Part shown: piece after piece, positions 35,449-47,275 of the stretch
Layout: each line of letters begins with the position of its first letter
How positions within the stretch are numbered: position 1 is the stretch's first letter
Source of the DNA: Aphrophora alni
Lineage: Eukaryota; Arthropoda; Insecta; Hemiptera; Aphrophoridae
Direction: 5' to 3'
Length of the DNA stretch: 64,000 nucleotides
Assembly: GCA_963513935.1 (NCBI GenBank)
Contig: OY740770.1
Span: 92,086,301-92,150,300 of the forward strand
The notes under the pieces: model-generated
What the model saw: the letters and a program-made list of their open reading frames with translations, nothing else
Databases searched by the model: none
What the model was told of the DNA's origin: nothing
Translations under genes and position numbers: made by a program

Positions 35449-35669
35449 AATGACCATGCTCATTTGATCTTACACCCATGAACTTTTGTTTATGGGGATA
35501 TAATAAACAAAATCTCTACAATGAAAGGATTCACAACATTGAACATTTAAAACAACAAATTCAAGAAACCTTGACATCAATAATTCTAGATATTCTAAAA
35601 CGAGTGTGTGAAGAGCTGGAATATCGCTTGAACGTTTGCAGTACTAGTGACAAATCCCACTCAAAATAG
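35449..35669 (+). pseudogene. Mariner/Tc1-like transposase, C-terminal fragment, plus copy
   Basis: The frame reads CSFDLTPMNFCLWGYNK at 35457-35507, then YNERIHNIEHLKQQIQETL, then VCEELEYRLNVCSTSDKSH, ending at TAG 35667-35669. The first piece corresponds to the family motif SPDLTP-x-D-F-x-LWGY. Its Asp is the third catalytic acid of the DDE/D triad and is Asn here (AAC at 35481-35483). Everything upstream is missing. With the minus-strand fragment at 35245-35405 it forms an inverted pair only about 50 bases apart. Confidence 0.8.
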
Positions 35670-38600
35670 AATAGAAAACACTTTATAGACGTTTCATGGT
35701 TTTTGAATGTATACTCGTTTAAATATATTTTTTCGAAATTCCCCAATTATTTCAAGGGCATATATTAATGTTTACTACTTAATTATGTAGTATTTATTGG
35801 ATATTTTTCTGTTAGTTCAGTTACTTAGTTAATTTTTTTCAATCTAGGATCATTAAGACGATCCTCTCTATTTTGTCCCCAATGATCTCAAAATTATACC
35901 CTAATATTTTACGCCGATATAACAATACGCCTGGTTTATAAACGCATAAATTCGTTTTTTTTAAGTAAACTCTCTTTTTCTGGCTTTCCATAAGAAATTC
36001 CTGTCGACGGGTTGAGTAGAGATACAACACAACCTACGATTAATTTAAAATAAGCCGCAGACTTAACGTCACGTAAACGGTTGAGGAGTGACACCTTACA
36101 ATACACTTGTCTGACGTTAGAGAAGGTTTAATTTCAAATAATTACTTAAATACAGTATGATTACGTTAAATATTTGCTCTTGTAAGTTTCATTTTGTGCC
36201 GTTTATTTTTATTGTGTGATCTCTAAACTGACAAACTTTACCGACAGACGGTAAAACAGCACAGAATCAAGGGAAAAACCAGTAGGTACAGTTATGGCAT
36301 ATGCTTCTGACAGGGACAAGTAGATTGGTGAAGGTATCCTTCTTTGGTCTGACAGCACCTGGTTTCTTTATGTTGTTTATAACTAGTATTCGAATAGGTT
36401 GTTAAGTTTAAAGATGTTGTAAGATTAATTTTTTTCAGCTTTAAAATAAGAAAATAAAATTATAGGAAGTAAATTCGAGAAAATCACTTTATCAGTTTGT
36501 TAAAAGCAGAGTTCCATTTAGGTAATTTTTAATTTCAACAATTAAAGTAAAAATAAGAACTTTATCTTAATTGTATGGAATGCCAAAACTAGAAACTTGC
36601 ACAATTTACTTATATTACAGATTAGTTTAGGGTTTAAATTTTACCATTGAAAATACAAATTTTTGGTAAAGAATTAAGGTTGTTATAAAATGTAGGATGT
36701 TTGGATCAACGAATGAAAAAATAGATGCTGTTACATTCATTAAAATGACCATAGGCTGAAGCTAACATTGTTATTAATTATTTACTTTAACTGGTACTCA
36801 GTGAATGTGGAACTGTGGAAACATCTGGAGGCTCCAAGAAATTTTATTTCATGCCGATGAATTTTATCATTCTTTTTTGTTATTTGAGAGGTTATTCTAC
36901 GTTAGTTTTAGAGTAACAGATTGTGTCATGTTGAAATTAGGCTTATTTAATAAATTAGTTTGATTTTTACAATGATTATAATAGTTCGTTCTATTTACCT
37001 TAACACAATTAGTTCCTTAGGTAAGATAAACATGTTATTGTATAAATTCCGTAGTAATGTGTTTCTTTTGTTTAACTTACTTGGATTGATATATTTGCAG
37101 CTAGAAGTCTATTGAAACTATATCTGACCTACTATCAACTATTGATTACCTTCAACTTAATTTATTACATAATTTGAAATCCCTAAAGAATACAATTATG
37201 ATCAACTGACGCGACCCCTTTCTACATTTTCTGTATACATAGTGTGGTCCTTCAGTGAATATGATGATGTTGTTTTATACGGAAAAAAATAGTTTCGTAT
37301 GTTTTTTGATTAATCATAAATCACATTTTTCTGATCACACAAATATGTATATTATATAAACAATGTTTGGATCACGTTTACAGCAACTAGCCAATTAATG
37401 TAAGTCTACATCTGTATTCAGCAAAGACACAGTTATGCCTGATACAAAAAGTAGAGTGGAAGAATGCAGTTTTATTTTCAACATAGCTCACAGTCACTGA
37501 TAATAAAAGCGTTTACTTAAAGTTTACGTTGTTTCTTTTTACACATTCCACCAGCTGATTCATAATTAAATGGTTGTGAAGTAGTTCATAATTAAGGATA
37601 TAATTAATATTTACGTGGCTTAGTTATGCAGGTGTCGAAGCTTATTTGTTGAAAACCACCTTGTTACTTGCAAGGTGTGTGGTTTTAACTATTTATCATT
37701 ATACTTAATACTCATAAATTACCCAAACGTAAATACAAAGCAAAGTCTAAAAAAAAATAAATAAAAAAAATTATACAATATTGCTGCAAATGATTAGGCT
37801 TAATAATCCACACCATCCTTCATCCTTTATGTTAATTTTCTTGAAAGTTAGTGTGATATCTGTGCAACTTTTAATGTTTAATTAACGACTTTCAATGAGC
37901 GAGAAAAATGTATGATGTTGTTACAGTATCAAAATCCTAAAATAAAGTAAATCTCAGAAAATAAAATTAAATACAATATAGATACATTTTAAGCTATTAT
38001 GCTGAACATTGCTAGTCAGGAAATACTGGAAAATGTTCAAAACTTAAAATATACTTTGTAAGTCAAAATTGGTTTAAAACATTTTGGTGAGACTTAAAAG
38101 TTTATGATCAATCATTGTTTGTAATTATAAGTAGAAAAACTTCTTATTTTCGTTCAGTCTGTGAATATCCCCTCCCCTCCGAATATATTTGTTCGCTTCT
38201 CTCCTTTTTTTTAAGGTCGGTGAGACGATATTTGGAGTGTTTATTTTACGTATTTTTATCATTATAATATTTTTATATAGAATCAATAAAATATGTCAGG
38301 AGTTACTTTTGGAGTTATGAGTACTAATTGAGATGAATCAGTCAGTTTGTCATTATATACCTTAGGTGGAATATAAGAAGAAAGACAAAATAAGAATTTT
38401 TTTATACGTTTCATAGTACAGGAGGTTTCAATTTATACTGTGAAGTTATTTTAACTTCTTATATAATACAGTTTCTTTACTGTAACAAGAAGAATTCATT
38501 TCCAATAAAGTAAAACAGACTCAAAACTCCCGAATCTTCAAAGTTCTTACATAAATTTCTATAATGAGAAGAATATTTAAACTTTTCGAACTAGTATAAC

Positions 38601-38840
38601 AAAATCCAGGAAACACAAGTAAAGATTGAAACATCTGCTGCCGTTCTTTGAAAATGCTTTAACGATTAAATGTTTTAACTTTATAACGTAACGTTAATTT
38701 ACGTACAAATAAAGCCTACCTATACGATTTCATTTTTTTGTTGAATTTTAGTCTATTCAACAAAGGATTTATATTTTGAATGTTGTGGTAGAAATTAATC
38801 AAATATAAACAGTGCACGTTATTGAACTGACTAGAATTGT
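35670..38840. other. AT-rich non-coding stretch
   Basis: No supported gene. A hairpin with AAAACCACCTTG and CAAGGTGTGTGGTTTT lies at 37652-37686; its 12-bp stem carries a four-base bulge. The short ORFs at 35.56-36.03 kb show no family features. Confidence 0.5.
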
Positions 38841-38843
38841 CGT

Positions 38844-39415
38844 TTATGTAATCTGTGTACGTGAATACTGAATTGAAGTTATCGTCTTTACGACACTTGA
38901 TCCCTGCATACTCGTGATCTTAAATACGTCAAAAATACCAATATAGACATAACATAAAAACTCATTGTACACGTACACGTTATGCTCACCGAAATAGTCA
39001 AAATTAACGTCTATATATCTGAAACCTCCTTTTAGAGTAGTGGGTACACAGTTGTATAGGTCAGTTATTGTTCCCTCGTACAAGCCTACATGAGAGCACT
39101 CATCGTATCTAAGCACGTAACTATTATCGTAAAACACCAGAGTTTTCCCCTGATTATTACTTAATGATTCGTTATCCTTTCCCCAAACAATCATCGTGTT
39201 TATACCTGTATTTTATTTGCAGACTGGTAAAGTCGATATTATTCACGGAAGTATTTGTTATTAAAACTACATCGTTATTTGACGTCTGATAAACAGCATT
39301 AATGCGCACGAAATCTCTCGATAAATAATCCAGCTAATCTGTTGTCAATTCGGGTTTCATATTTTGTTCTCTTTTCGTTTCGTTCAAATCCATACGTACC
39401 TCTCGTAAAACAGAT
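38844..39415 (-). pseudogene. Broken gene fragment with hemopexin-like repeats
   Basis: The minus-strand frame at 38844-39194 encodes 116 residues of natural-looking composition, unlike the AT-driven ORFs nearby. It contains KTLVFYDNSYVLRYDECSH and FRYIDVNFDYFGEHNVYVYN, which read like blades of a hemopexin-type propeller (aromatic-rich strand, then Y/F-x-Y/F). Upstream, in another frame, 39200-39410 reads RINAVYQTSNNDVVLITNTS and VNNIDFTSLQI, a further blade-like repeat. That frame is interrupted by TAG at 39334-39336. A frameshift or unseen intron near 39195-39205 separates the two parts. Hemopexin domains bind ligands or proteins and are usually secreted; no signal peptide is seen. Host pseudogene, captured viral gene or unidentified exon all remain possible. 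Confidence 0.4.
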
Positions 39416-39419
39416 ATAT

Positions 39420-40380
39420 AGCCTATGTTCATTCACTATGTAAAAACAATATTTATTTTACATTGACGGTTTTTTCACTGACGTGTTGCAATCAATTTAA
39501 AACTAAATGTTCTTCAACATTGTTTAAAATTAGACACAATATAGTAGATTATAAAATCGGCTAAAAACTTCTACTATTTACTAAAGTAAATAAATGAGAT
39601 ATAATACATCTAAAATAAATATATCTAAACTTGAAAATAATATTAAAATTTTAAACTTGAAAATAATATTAATTGATTAAGTTATTTTGATTAGGCTCAG
39701 ATTATTATTTATAATGAAGTGTTAAGTTTTAAGATGACGTCAGTTTTGTGGAAGGTCATATGCTAACCATAGAATCGTTTTTAGTTTATCGTAGTTTTAA
39801 AATATATAGCATATTTTAATTTAATATTTGTGCTTGAATGAGTTAGTGCAATATTGACGGACTGTATATTAATGGCAGCGTTGAATATTATTCGTCCAGT
39901 TATTCAATGCAGGCACATCATAATGCTCGTGGAGGGTAGGCCTAGGTATCTGTGTCGATCGTGACTTGTTCAAGGCGTCTAATTATAAACTGTTATTTGT
40001 ATAATTTGTCAACTTAAACCTAACAGATGGTCTGAGACACGTGTCTTTTACACGCAATTATACAGTTAAGTGGCGTCATTAAGATTTATCCCAGACAGTA
40101 AAATGATATGAAGTAAGGAAAAGGACAATTTATGTAGAAAATAACTTATTACAGTCGATATATAGCAGGATTTGTGGTATGTGCACTTTATCGATGACTG
40201 GAAACATGTATTCAGTTAATTACGATATGTAAATAGCTGCATGTGTGTACTTTGATCAATTTGCGTACCAACATGCGTTCTCTACAAATGTATCAATGCT
40301 GATATTCATACAAAAATGTTAATTATTTCATTGATAAATATTAAACTTTAATGTAATAGCAGATATTTCTTGTTGAAACT
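39420..40380. other. AT-rich non-coding stretch
   Basis: Nothing recognised. Confidence 0.5.
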
Positions 40381-40386
40381 CCATAT

Positions 40387-40475
40387 TCAAGGATAAAATA
40401 AAGCAAAAGCTTAAAGTTTCAAATATTTTATAAAAATATTTGAAACTATAAGCTTTTGCTTTATTTTATCCTTGA
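40387..40475. repeat. Near-perfect palindrome, 43-base arms, 3-base loop
   Basis: Arm 40387-40429 starts TCAAGGATAAAATAAAGC and pairs with 40433-40475, which ends GCTTTATTTTATCCTTGA. There is one mismatch (TTAAAG against CTATAA) and the loop is ATA. The flanks outside the arms do not pair, so the ends are sharp. Part of the arm (ATAAAGC..., AAAGTTTCAAA) resembles the flank of the inverted-repeat element at 28.6 kb. Confidence 0.95.
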
Positions 40476-41010
40476 TAAATATTAAGTTAATTTATTATTT
40501 TTTAAATTGCTCCAGACTTTTATTTTTTGTTTACTTGCTATTTAATACAATTTCCTACATACATTTAATTTGTAATTCTATGTTCACTGCACTCGTAAAT
40601 TGTACTATACATAAATTGTTATTGACATATTTACTACAGTAATTTGAAAACTATTTTGTGCACTTCATTATAGCTTATTTACTTTAAAACAGAAATATAA
40701 AAACGCGAGAGTGTCGTAAAAAAATTAACCTCAAAACCACATCAATAAAGAAGAGCATAGTCTTGGCTTAGATACTAAAATGCCTGTGCATTCGTTGTCA
40801 CCTGTTTTAGAAATATCACGAATACAGCCTCACATTAGATACTAATATGAATTGTCACATTTAATACATTAATGAGCAATATTTGCAAATATAACGTAAC
40901 GTTTTGAATGTTACATTATTTGTAACTGACCATTAGGAATTGAGGAACATTTTATCAAAATTAAAACCATTGTACCAATTACATGAAAATCGATCTATAA
41001 ATTATTGAGC
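40476..41010. other. AT-rich non-coding stretch
   Basis: Nothing recognised up to the assembly gap. Confidence 0.5.
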
Positions 41011-41210
41011 NNNNNNNNNNNNNNNNNNNNNNNNNNNNNNNNNNNNNNNNNNNNNNNNNNNNNNNNNNNNNNNNNNNNNNNNNNNNNNNNNNNNNNNNNN
41101 NNNNNNNNNNNNNNNNNNNNNNNNNNNNNNNNNNNNNNNNNNNNNNNNNNNNNNNNNNNNNNNNNNNNNNNNNNNNNNNNNNNNNNNNNNNNNNNNNNNN
41201 NNNNNNNNNN
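41011..41210. other. Assembly gap, 200 N
   Basis: Exactly 200 N, probably a placeholder rather than a measured length. The sequence on either side need not be truly adjacent. Confidence 1.
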
Positions 41211-42036
41211 TACGCCACCCCTTATAAAATATTGTATGTATTTTTCACTTTTATTAATATCTATTCGTAAAAAAAGCTATTGTTTACTCTATTTTAACTC
41301 TTGTCACTTTGAAATAAAACAAAATAATGGAAATTTTTGAACTGAAAAGTTTTAGTAATTGATGTGAAGTACCTTTAAGTAAATTTTCATAGAAACCTTT
41401 TATTTTGAGACTAATTCCGATATATTGCTTACCACCGTGTCACGATATTGCTTACCACCGTGACACGATATAGCTTTCATCGTGCCAAAACTAATCTTAA
41501 ATTTATTACAAGTATTTAAAAAAATTTGGAATCTTAACTTTATGAAAAATATAAAAATGAACACTCGTGGACTATATACGAGTATCTGAAGATGCGATAC
41601 ATTGAACCTGTGTAGAACATAGGACACTAAAAACACATTAACATTCAAACTCCTATACCGGAAAGGATTATGGTTTTTACAACTATTCCTTTTAGAACTT
41701 TTCAACATTCATAATAGAAAAAAAACCCTTTGTAATAAAAAGAAAAGAAAATCAAATTCTCTTTATTAAAAACAATGACATTTGTACGTCTAAACGCTCC
41801 GTGTACATAAGGAATGATGATTTGCACAGATATGGTGAATTTTGTCAACAAAGTAATTAAATTTAACGCTGTGAAGAGGCTCCATCAGCACGACAATAGA
41901 GAAATTAAAAGAATGTTGAATAATTAAAAATGTAACAAGGAGTATTATAGACAAAAAATCCATTTGTCTCAGTGATGTCTGTGTCATTTTTGTTAGAAGT
42001 AACCATAGGATTAATGACTAAATAATTTTACAGATG

Positions 42037-42039
<3 letters not shown>
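41211..42039. other. AT-rich non-coding stretch
   Basis: A small direct repeat, GATATTGCTTACCACCGTG then CACGATATTGCTTACCACCG, lies near 41420-41470. No gene seen. Confidence 0.5.

Positions 42040-42086
<47 letters not shown>
42040..42086. repeat. (TA)n microsatellite
   Basis: About 23 TA dinucleotides. Confidence 0.98.
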
Positions 42087-42088
<2 letters not shown>

Positions 42089-42800
42089 GATATATAAATT
42101 ACTAGATGATGTAAATCAGTTGTTAAAAATATTTTAAAACATCTCTCCATCTCTCACAGAAATTCGGAAATCAAAAATCCTTCAACCTGTTTAATAATTG
42201 CTGTAATTAAAATTTTGTTTGCGAATTCCTTTTTCAATAACCCGTAGTAGGTCAATTTGAAAATTTAACATACCGGTACGCTATTAGTTTCCAACTAATA
42301 AAATAATAAGAATTGAAGTTATTGTTAAGGAACTGAATTTTAATTGTATAACGTACAAATGTATTTAAGTTAAGTTGTAAACTCCCAAGTTCTTTAATTT
42401 TAGTTCAACGTTATTCAAATTTTACTCACCGATTAAGTAACATTTTTACGTATTTATAGCCATTAAAAGGATTCCATTATCATTTCATTTTTGTGTGTTT
42501 TTGTGCGTGAAGGCTATGTGAGAGATATTGCAGAGTTTACTTTATATTTTTATCACTTTTAATTTTGAGAAATATGAGCTGAGCTTAATTGTTTCTTCGT
42601 GATAATTAACTCAAACCTGTTATAAGGTTTGTTATTCAATACAAAGGCTCTAATTAAATTAATAAACTCCATTAATTTTGATTGGATCTTGTCTGCTCTG
42701 AGTGCCTACTTTTAATTACTTTGTCTTTATCTGCCAGCGTGTTCGTTTAAATATAGATTATGTATGATATAAAATCGACGGTAAACAATAATAATAGGGA
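42087..42800. other. AT-rich non-coding stretch
   Basis: Nothing recognised. Confidence 0.5.
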
Positions 42801-42802
42801 AC

Positions 42803-43085
42803 TTGGAATTGTATAACGGCTTGTAGATAATAGATACTTGAATTGGATAATGGTTTGTAGATTATTGATTCCTGAATTGGATAATGGTTTGTAGATTATT
42901 GATTCCTGAATTGGATAACGGTTTGTAGATTATTGATTCCTGAATTGGATAATGGTTTGTAGATTATTGATTCTTGAATTGGATAATGGTTTGTAGATTA
43001 TTGATTCATGAATTGGATAATGGTTTATAGATAAGAGATACCTGAATTGGATAATGGTTTGTAGATAATTGATTCTTGAAATCGT
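42803..43085. repeat. 34-bp minisatellite, about 8 units
   Basis: The unit begins TTGGATAATGGTTTGTAGAT and ends ATTGATTCCTGAA. Starts fall at 42843, 42877, 42911, 42945, 42979, 43013 and 43047, exactly 34 bp apart. A diverged longer unit lies at 42803 and a partial end unit near 43080. Inner units are nearly identical; outer ones are diverged, the usual pattern for unequal exchange. Confidence 0.97.
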
Positions 43086-43740
43086 ATAAAATTATAAATG
43101 CATTATTTATTAGTCGAGTTTTGTGAAACTATTAATATTTTTTAGGTAGTAAGTTTGAACATAACCCCCACTTTTAATTAATTGTAAAGAGTATGTAGCG
43201 CTCTGATAATTTATTTTTATTTATACTTTACAAATAACTACTTTTCTCAAACTTCATCTCTGGTGCTAAAATTCTTAGAAAAATAATTATAGAAACACTT
43301 TTTTTAAACTCTGCATGAACGAATTTATGTTAGTTTCTCCTATCTTATATTCGTGATTTTCAATATGGAGCTGTAAATATTTTAAATAAATTAAATTGTT
43401 TGCCATCTTTTTCATACCGTTATATTTATGAATTAAAATTTATGTTTAGCACTTTGTTGTGCATTTCTGTATCTTTTGGAGTTAATATTGTTATTTATTA
43501 TTGTTTTATTATTTGTTTTCAGGTAAGTCATAATTCTTGGATTTATAACATTCAACAAAGATTGATTTAAAATCTAGGTAAGTTTCATACATTACTTTTA
43601 AAAGTTATTAACAAAAAGAAATATCTGACTACCCAATTTAAGAAATAAAGGAAACATTTTAAAATATTTAACAAATGTTTGAGACGCATATATTTATCAT
43701 TAAGACAAATTATAATAGTGGCTGGGAATCATGGGAATCA
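43086..43740. other. AT-rich non-coding stretch
   Basis: Nothing recognised before the LINE remnant. Confidence 0.5.
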
Positions 43741-43744
43741 TGGC

Positions 43745-44225
43745 TGGGAATAGTGTTTATGCTAAGTATCTAAAATCAACCCTTCAATATAAAATCTTGA
43801 AAGTCAAGAACCCTTATTTGGTCAGTTGTGACTTATGGCTTGAGAGCTTGGGTGATGTCAGAATACTTAATATATATTTGTGAGAAAAATTAAGAGGAGG
43901 ATATAAGTTCACATTAAGAGACGAAGAAATATGTAGAATAAGAGCACATAGTGAGGATTTTGAAGACCCGGCTACTGGCATGGTTAGGACATGTGGGATG
44001 TATGGTCGAAGAGAGAATACAAAAAAGTTATTACATGAGAAAATTAAAGGAAAAAATACATGTGGAAGGGTCAGGAAAATATTGATTCAAGCCGTAGAGG
44101 AAAACACGAGGAATATGCATACCGTAAGATTATGTGATAAGGACTGTGTAGAGAGGAATGGGAAAAAATTGTTTGGAGGGTCAAAGCCCATCCAGGGCTG
44201 TGGCGCCAAGGAAAGTAAGTAAACA
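43745..44225 (+). pseudogene. Non-LTR retrotransposon (LINE), C-terminal end of reverse transcriptase ORF
   Basis: Across frames the plus strand reads SRTLIWSVVTYGLRAW (43805-43852), then RLLAWLGHVGCMVEERIQK (43970-44026), then a basic stretch with QAVEENTRN and a final GKKLFGGSKP-like end. This order is typical of the region after the reverse transcriptase core in insect LINEs: a TLI-P-VVTYG-E-W motif, a GHV-RM motif, a basic linker and a tail of the W-x-x-LV-x-AK type. Stops and frame changes show it is dead. The reverse transcriptase catalytic motif and the endonuclease are absent. The clade cannot be fixed by eye. Confidence 0.75.
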
Positions 44226-45425
44226 TACGATTGTGATGTTTATAAATAAGTAAGTTTTAACTTTGTAACTTTGTAAATAAATGAGTTTGAATTTTACATC
44301 GGCTTTTGGCTTCGTATCTTAGAAGATGTGTAGTGCTTATATGGAAATACTTATATTGTAAAGAGTTGACTAAATACTGCATGTAGTGTTAATATGTGTG
44401 TTATCATCTTAATTCTTCGAATAAAATGGTGCAAAAATAGGGAGAAAAGGGTTATACTCCTGCCATATTTCAACGGTTATGCCAATATTTTTGTTACCGG
44501 TCTCACCTAGTCTCATAGTACCAATTTCCATTAACTACAGAGAGAAGTATTTAAAGTCTTAAAGATTTTTCTCTCAGCATGGTAATATATTTGCTAGACG
44601 CCTACTTTAAGAATAGTCCACAATAAGTAGTGTAATACATAATAGTAGTAATGAGTAATATTACTGTATAATTAACGTAAAATGTGGAGCTGATACACGT
44701 TTAGAACTTTTGTAATTATATTATGTATTAAGGCAAGAGGTAAGATAGGGGAACACTGAACAGATGTTATCAAAGTTAAATGTTTCACGTATAATTACAG
44801 TTTCTAGGTTATCTCAGTATATAATCTAAAGTACTCCCTTATATGTTAAACTAATTTAAATTTTCAACTCACGTTTGACACGTTTTGTAGAAAATGTAAG
44901 TGACCAATTAAAATAATAGTTGATGAGACCAACACTTGGCTTTCCATTCACCAACCCATGTCGAATTCGACATTTAAAATAAACTTTAATTTTGGACCTT
45001 AAATACTCAATTGATATAAATATAATAAAAATCGAAATGAAAAAAACTATGTTAAAACATTTGGTAATTGGAATTTCATGGAGATTTTTGGGTCTAAATA
45101 TATAAAAATCTATGTAAAATTTCAACTCGTTGCTAAAAAATACATAAGTATTTTGAGTTTCAAAGGAAACGTGCTTTTACAAAAGCTGAATCAGAGATTA
45201 ATTTTTCTGACCAAAGTAGTCATATCAGATCTTAATTTAATGGTACTAATAAAAACTATATACAGTGAAAATACTAAGATATATATTCAATTTTCGGATT
45301 GAACTTCAAAATGTATAATTTATAATATAAGAACGAGATACGCTAGAGGGTGATACAAATATGAAAATGTTATACAACATCGGATCATTTGTGGAATTCT
45401 ATAATTATTTGTTCTAGGGGATAGG
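44226..45425. other. AT-rich non-coding stretch between LINE remnants
   Basis: No gene supported; the ORFs at 44.86-45.30 kb look random. It separates two LINE fragments that together cover different parts of one ORF in reversed order. Confidence 0.5.
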
Positions 45426-45429
45426 ATAA

Positions 45430-46400
45430 TAAGATGGAAGGAATATTTTTAAGTTAAGTAGGAAAAACCACCTCGGAGAGAGAAGTTAGAAAGAGAGATA
45501 AAGCCGAAGTTTATAGAGACAACCAACCAAAGAAGAGATATTCCAAACAAGGAGATCAAGAATAATAAAACTTCGGGAGTAGACAGACGGCTTACCTGCT
45601 GTACCTGGTGAAGTACTAAAGAAAAGACACTTTTAGATAGATATTCTTTTAGAAATAGTGTAGAAAGAGAAAAGATTATCAAATCATTGGAAGAAACAAT
45701 CTATTGCCCAGAGTTGTAGTTTAACAGTATTTGGAATACCGATGATATGTGTATGGGCCATTAATGTGGTCTTTGACACTGTATATTGGGAAGTGATGTG
45801 AACGTGTGCAGAGAATATTGTAAAACGATTTGGAATATCGACTTAAATAATAAATTTGTTGAAGGAAGTATATCAAAACTTCGAATGTGTTGTAGAAGAC
45901 GTGAATAACATGTCATTTACAACTAGCGTGTGTTATGAATGTAAGGCTCTTAACGTTTGTTGGGTAAACGTGACGAACTTTGTACTGAGGAAGGCTGTAG
46001 CGGAAAGTAAACGAGGAAGATTGGGAAGGTGAAGCATGCATGCAAGATTAAATATCTAAACTTCGCGGACGACAAAATCAAAGATTTTCTGTTCCTGTCA
46101 AAATCAAAACCAAAGCCTGTTGTATCAAAGATTTATAGATATTAAAGAAAAGGTTCAAAATTTGAGACGGTAAGCTTCACAAATGGGCCTAAAGATTAAT
46201 ATACAAAATAAATTTAATGATCTGAACAAATCACAAAGTGAACAAAACAAAGAGAATAGGCACGGGTTGAAGAAAGTAAATAAGTAAAACGAGTTCAATA
46301 GTTTTGCCATTTAGGAAGTGTAGTAGTGTCCAGTAGTTAAGGAACGGATGAGGTGCAGAGTAGATTGAAAAAAAGTAAAGTATTCTCTAAAATCTATTCT
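45430..46400 (+). pseudogene. Non-LTR retrotransposon (LINE), central reverse transcriptase part
   Basis: The plus strand reads RWKEYF near 45432, then NNKTSGVD (45561-45584), matching the LINE signature K-NNK-A-x-G-x-DG at the start of the reverse transcriptase. After this come VFDTVYWEV near 45760 (family AFD-x-x-R or AFD-x-x-W) and MGLKIN (46183-46200), the usual motif just after the catalytic domain. A tail near 46300-46380 recalls the YLGS...DG-T-E-V-x-x-RI region. Many stops and frameshifts. The endonuclease and the C-terminal part are not here, although a C-terminal fragment lies upstream at 43.7-44.2 kb. Confidence 0.7.
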
Positions 46401-46840
46401 AATGACCACCTATTGAAATGTGTAAACCGTTTTTGTTTTGTTTGAACAACTATTCACAAAGCAAAACCTATATACCAAATATCAAAGTATTCCTAAACAA
46501 ATACTTCAGGCTAAACGTCTACCTAAAATACTATCACATATTCAAATACATTTATAATATTATTTAATATATAAGAAAGCCGAAAATTATGGACTTTTGT
46601 TGGAGTTTTCATAGGGAGTTTACAATTTATACAAGGTCATAATTGCTACTCATAGATGCAGAGGACCGGAGTGAAGTTTATTTCCCATTTCAATAGTTGG
46701 TAGCACTGAACTATGGGACCATGTAGTATACTCCTACACCTCAGTTGGTCTAGTGCAAATTTCTTCCAAGTTGTTTCCGGTTTTAGTGAAAAATAGTTGT
46801 CGATTCAGACATAGTAGGAGTATATACAGTTTTAATTTAA
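46401..46840. other. Non-coding stretch
   Basis: Nothing recognised between the LINE remnant and the mariner-like element. Confidence 0.5.
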
Positions 46841-47275
46841 TATAAGGTGTGTTAAAAAAGTGTGGAACCACCAAAATATATTTTGAATGTTTACAGAAAA
46901 AAAAATGAGATTTATTGTACGGTTATACAACTTTATACCTATCTTTTAGTTTGTAATGTAGTTTTTTCAATGTCAGGGGACGGCCAAGCAGGTTGCAGTA
47001 AAACTTTCTTATGGAAGCCTATGTTGGGTGGTACATCATTTTAAAGCCCATTTTTTTTCTGAGTAAGGGCCCGGAGGTTTTATCTCAAACGGACTACCCT
47101 ATCAAAAATGGCGACGGGTCAAATTTTCAAAATATTTCTATTTGAGTTGTTAGGTTTAAGCTCTATTGAAGCCAGTTATAATGTTGCATTTGATTAGCAA
47201 ACTGGAAAATGGTCATCAAAAGCGCTAAACAAGATTATTTAAATACCAATAAGTCTATCAATTGTAAAAAAATAC

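Noticed and set aside
40979..41340. ORFs crossing the gap
   Set aside because: They consist mainly of N bases.
42803..43085. CRISPR array
   Set aside because: The 34-bp units are directly adjacent with no unique spacers, and the sequence is eukaryotic.
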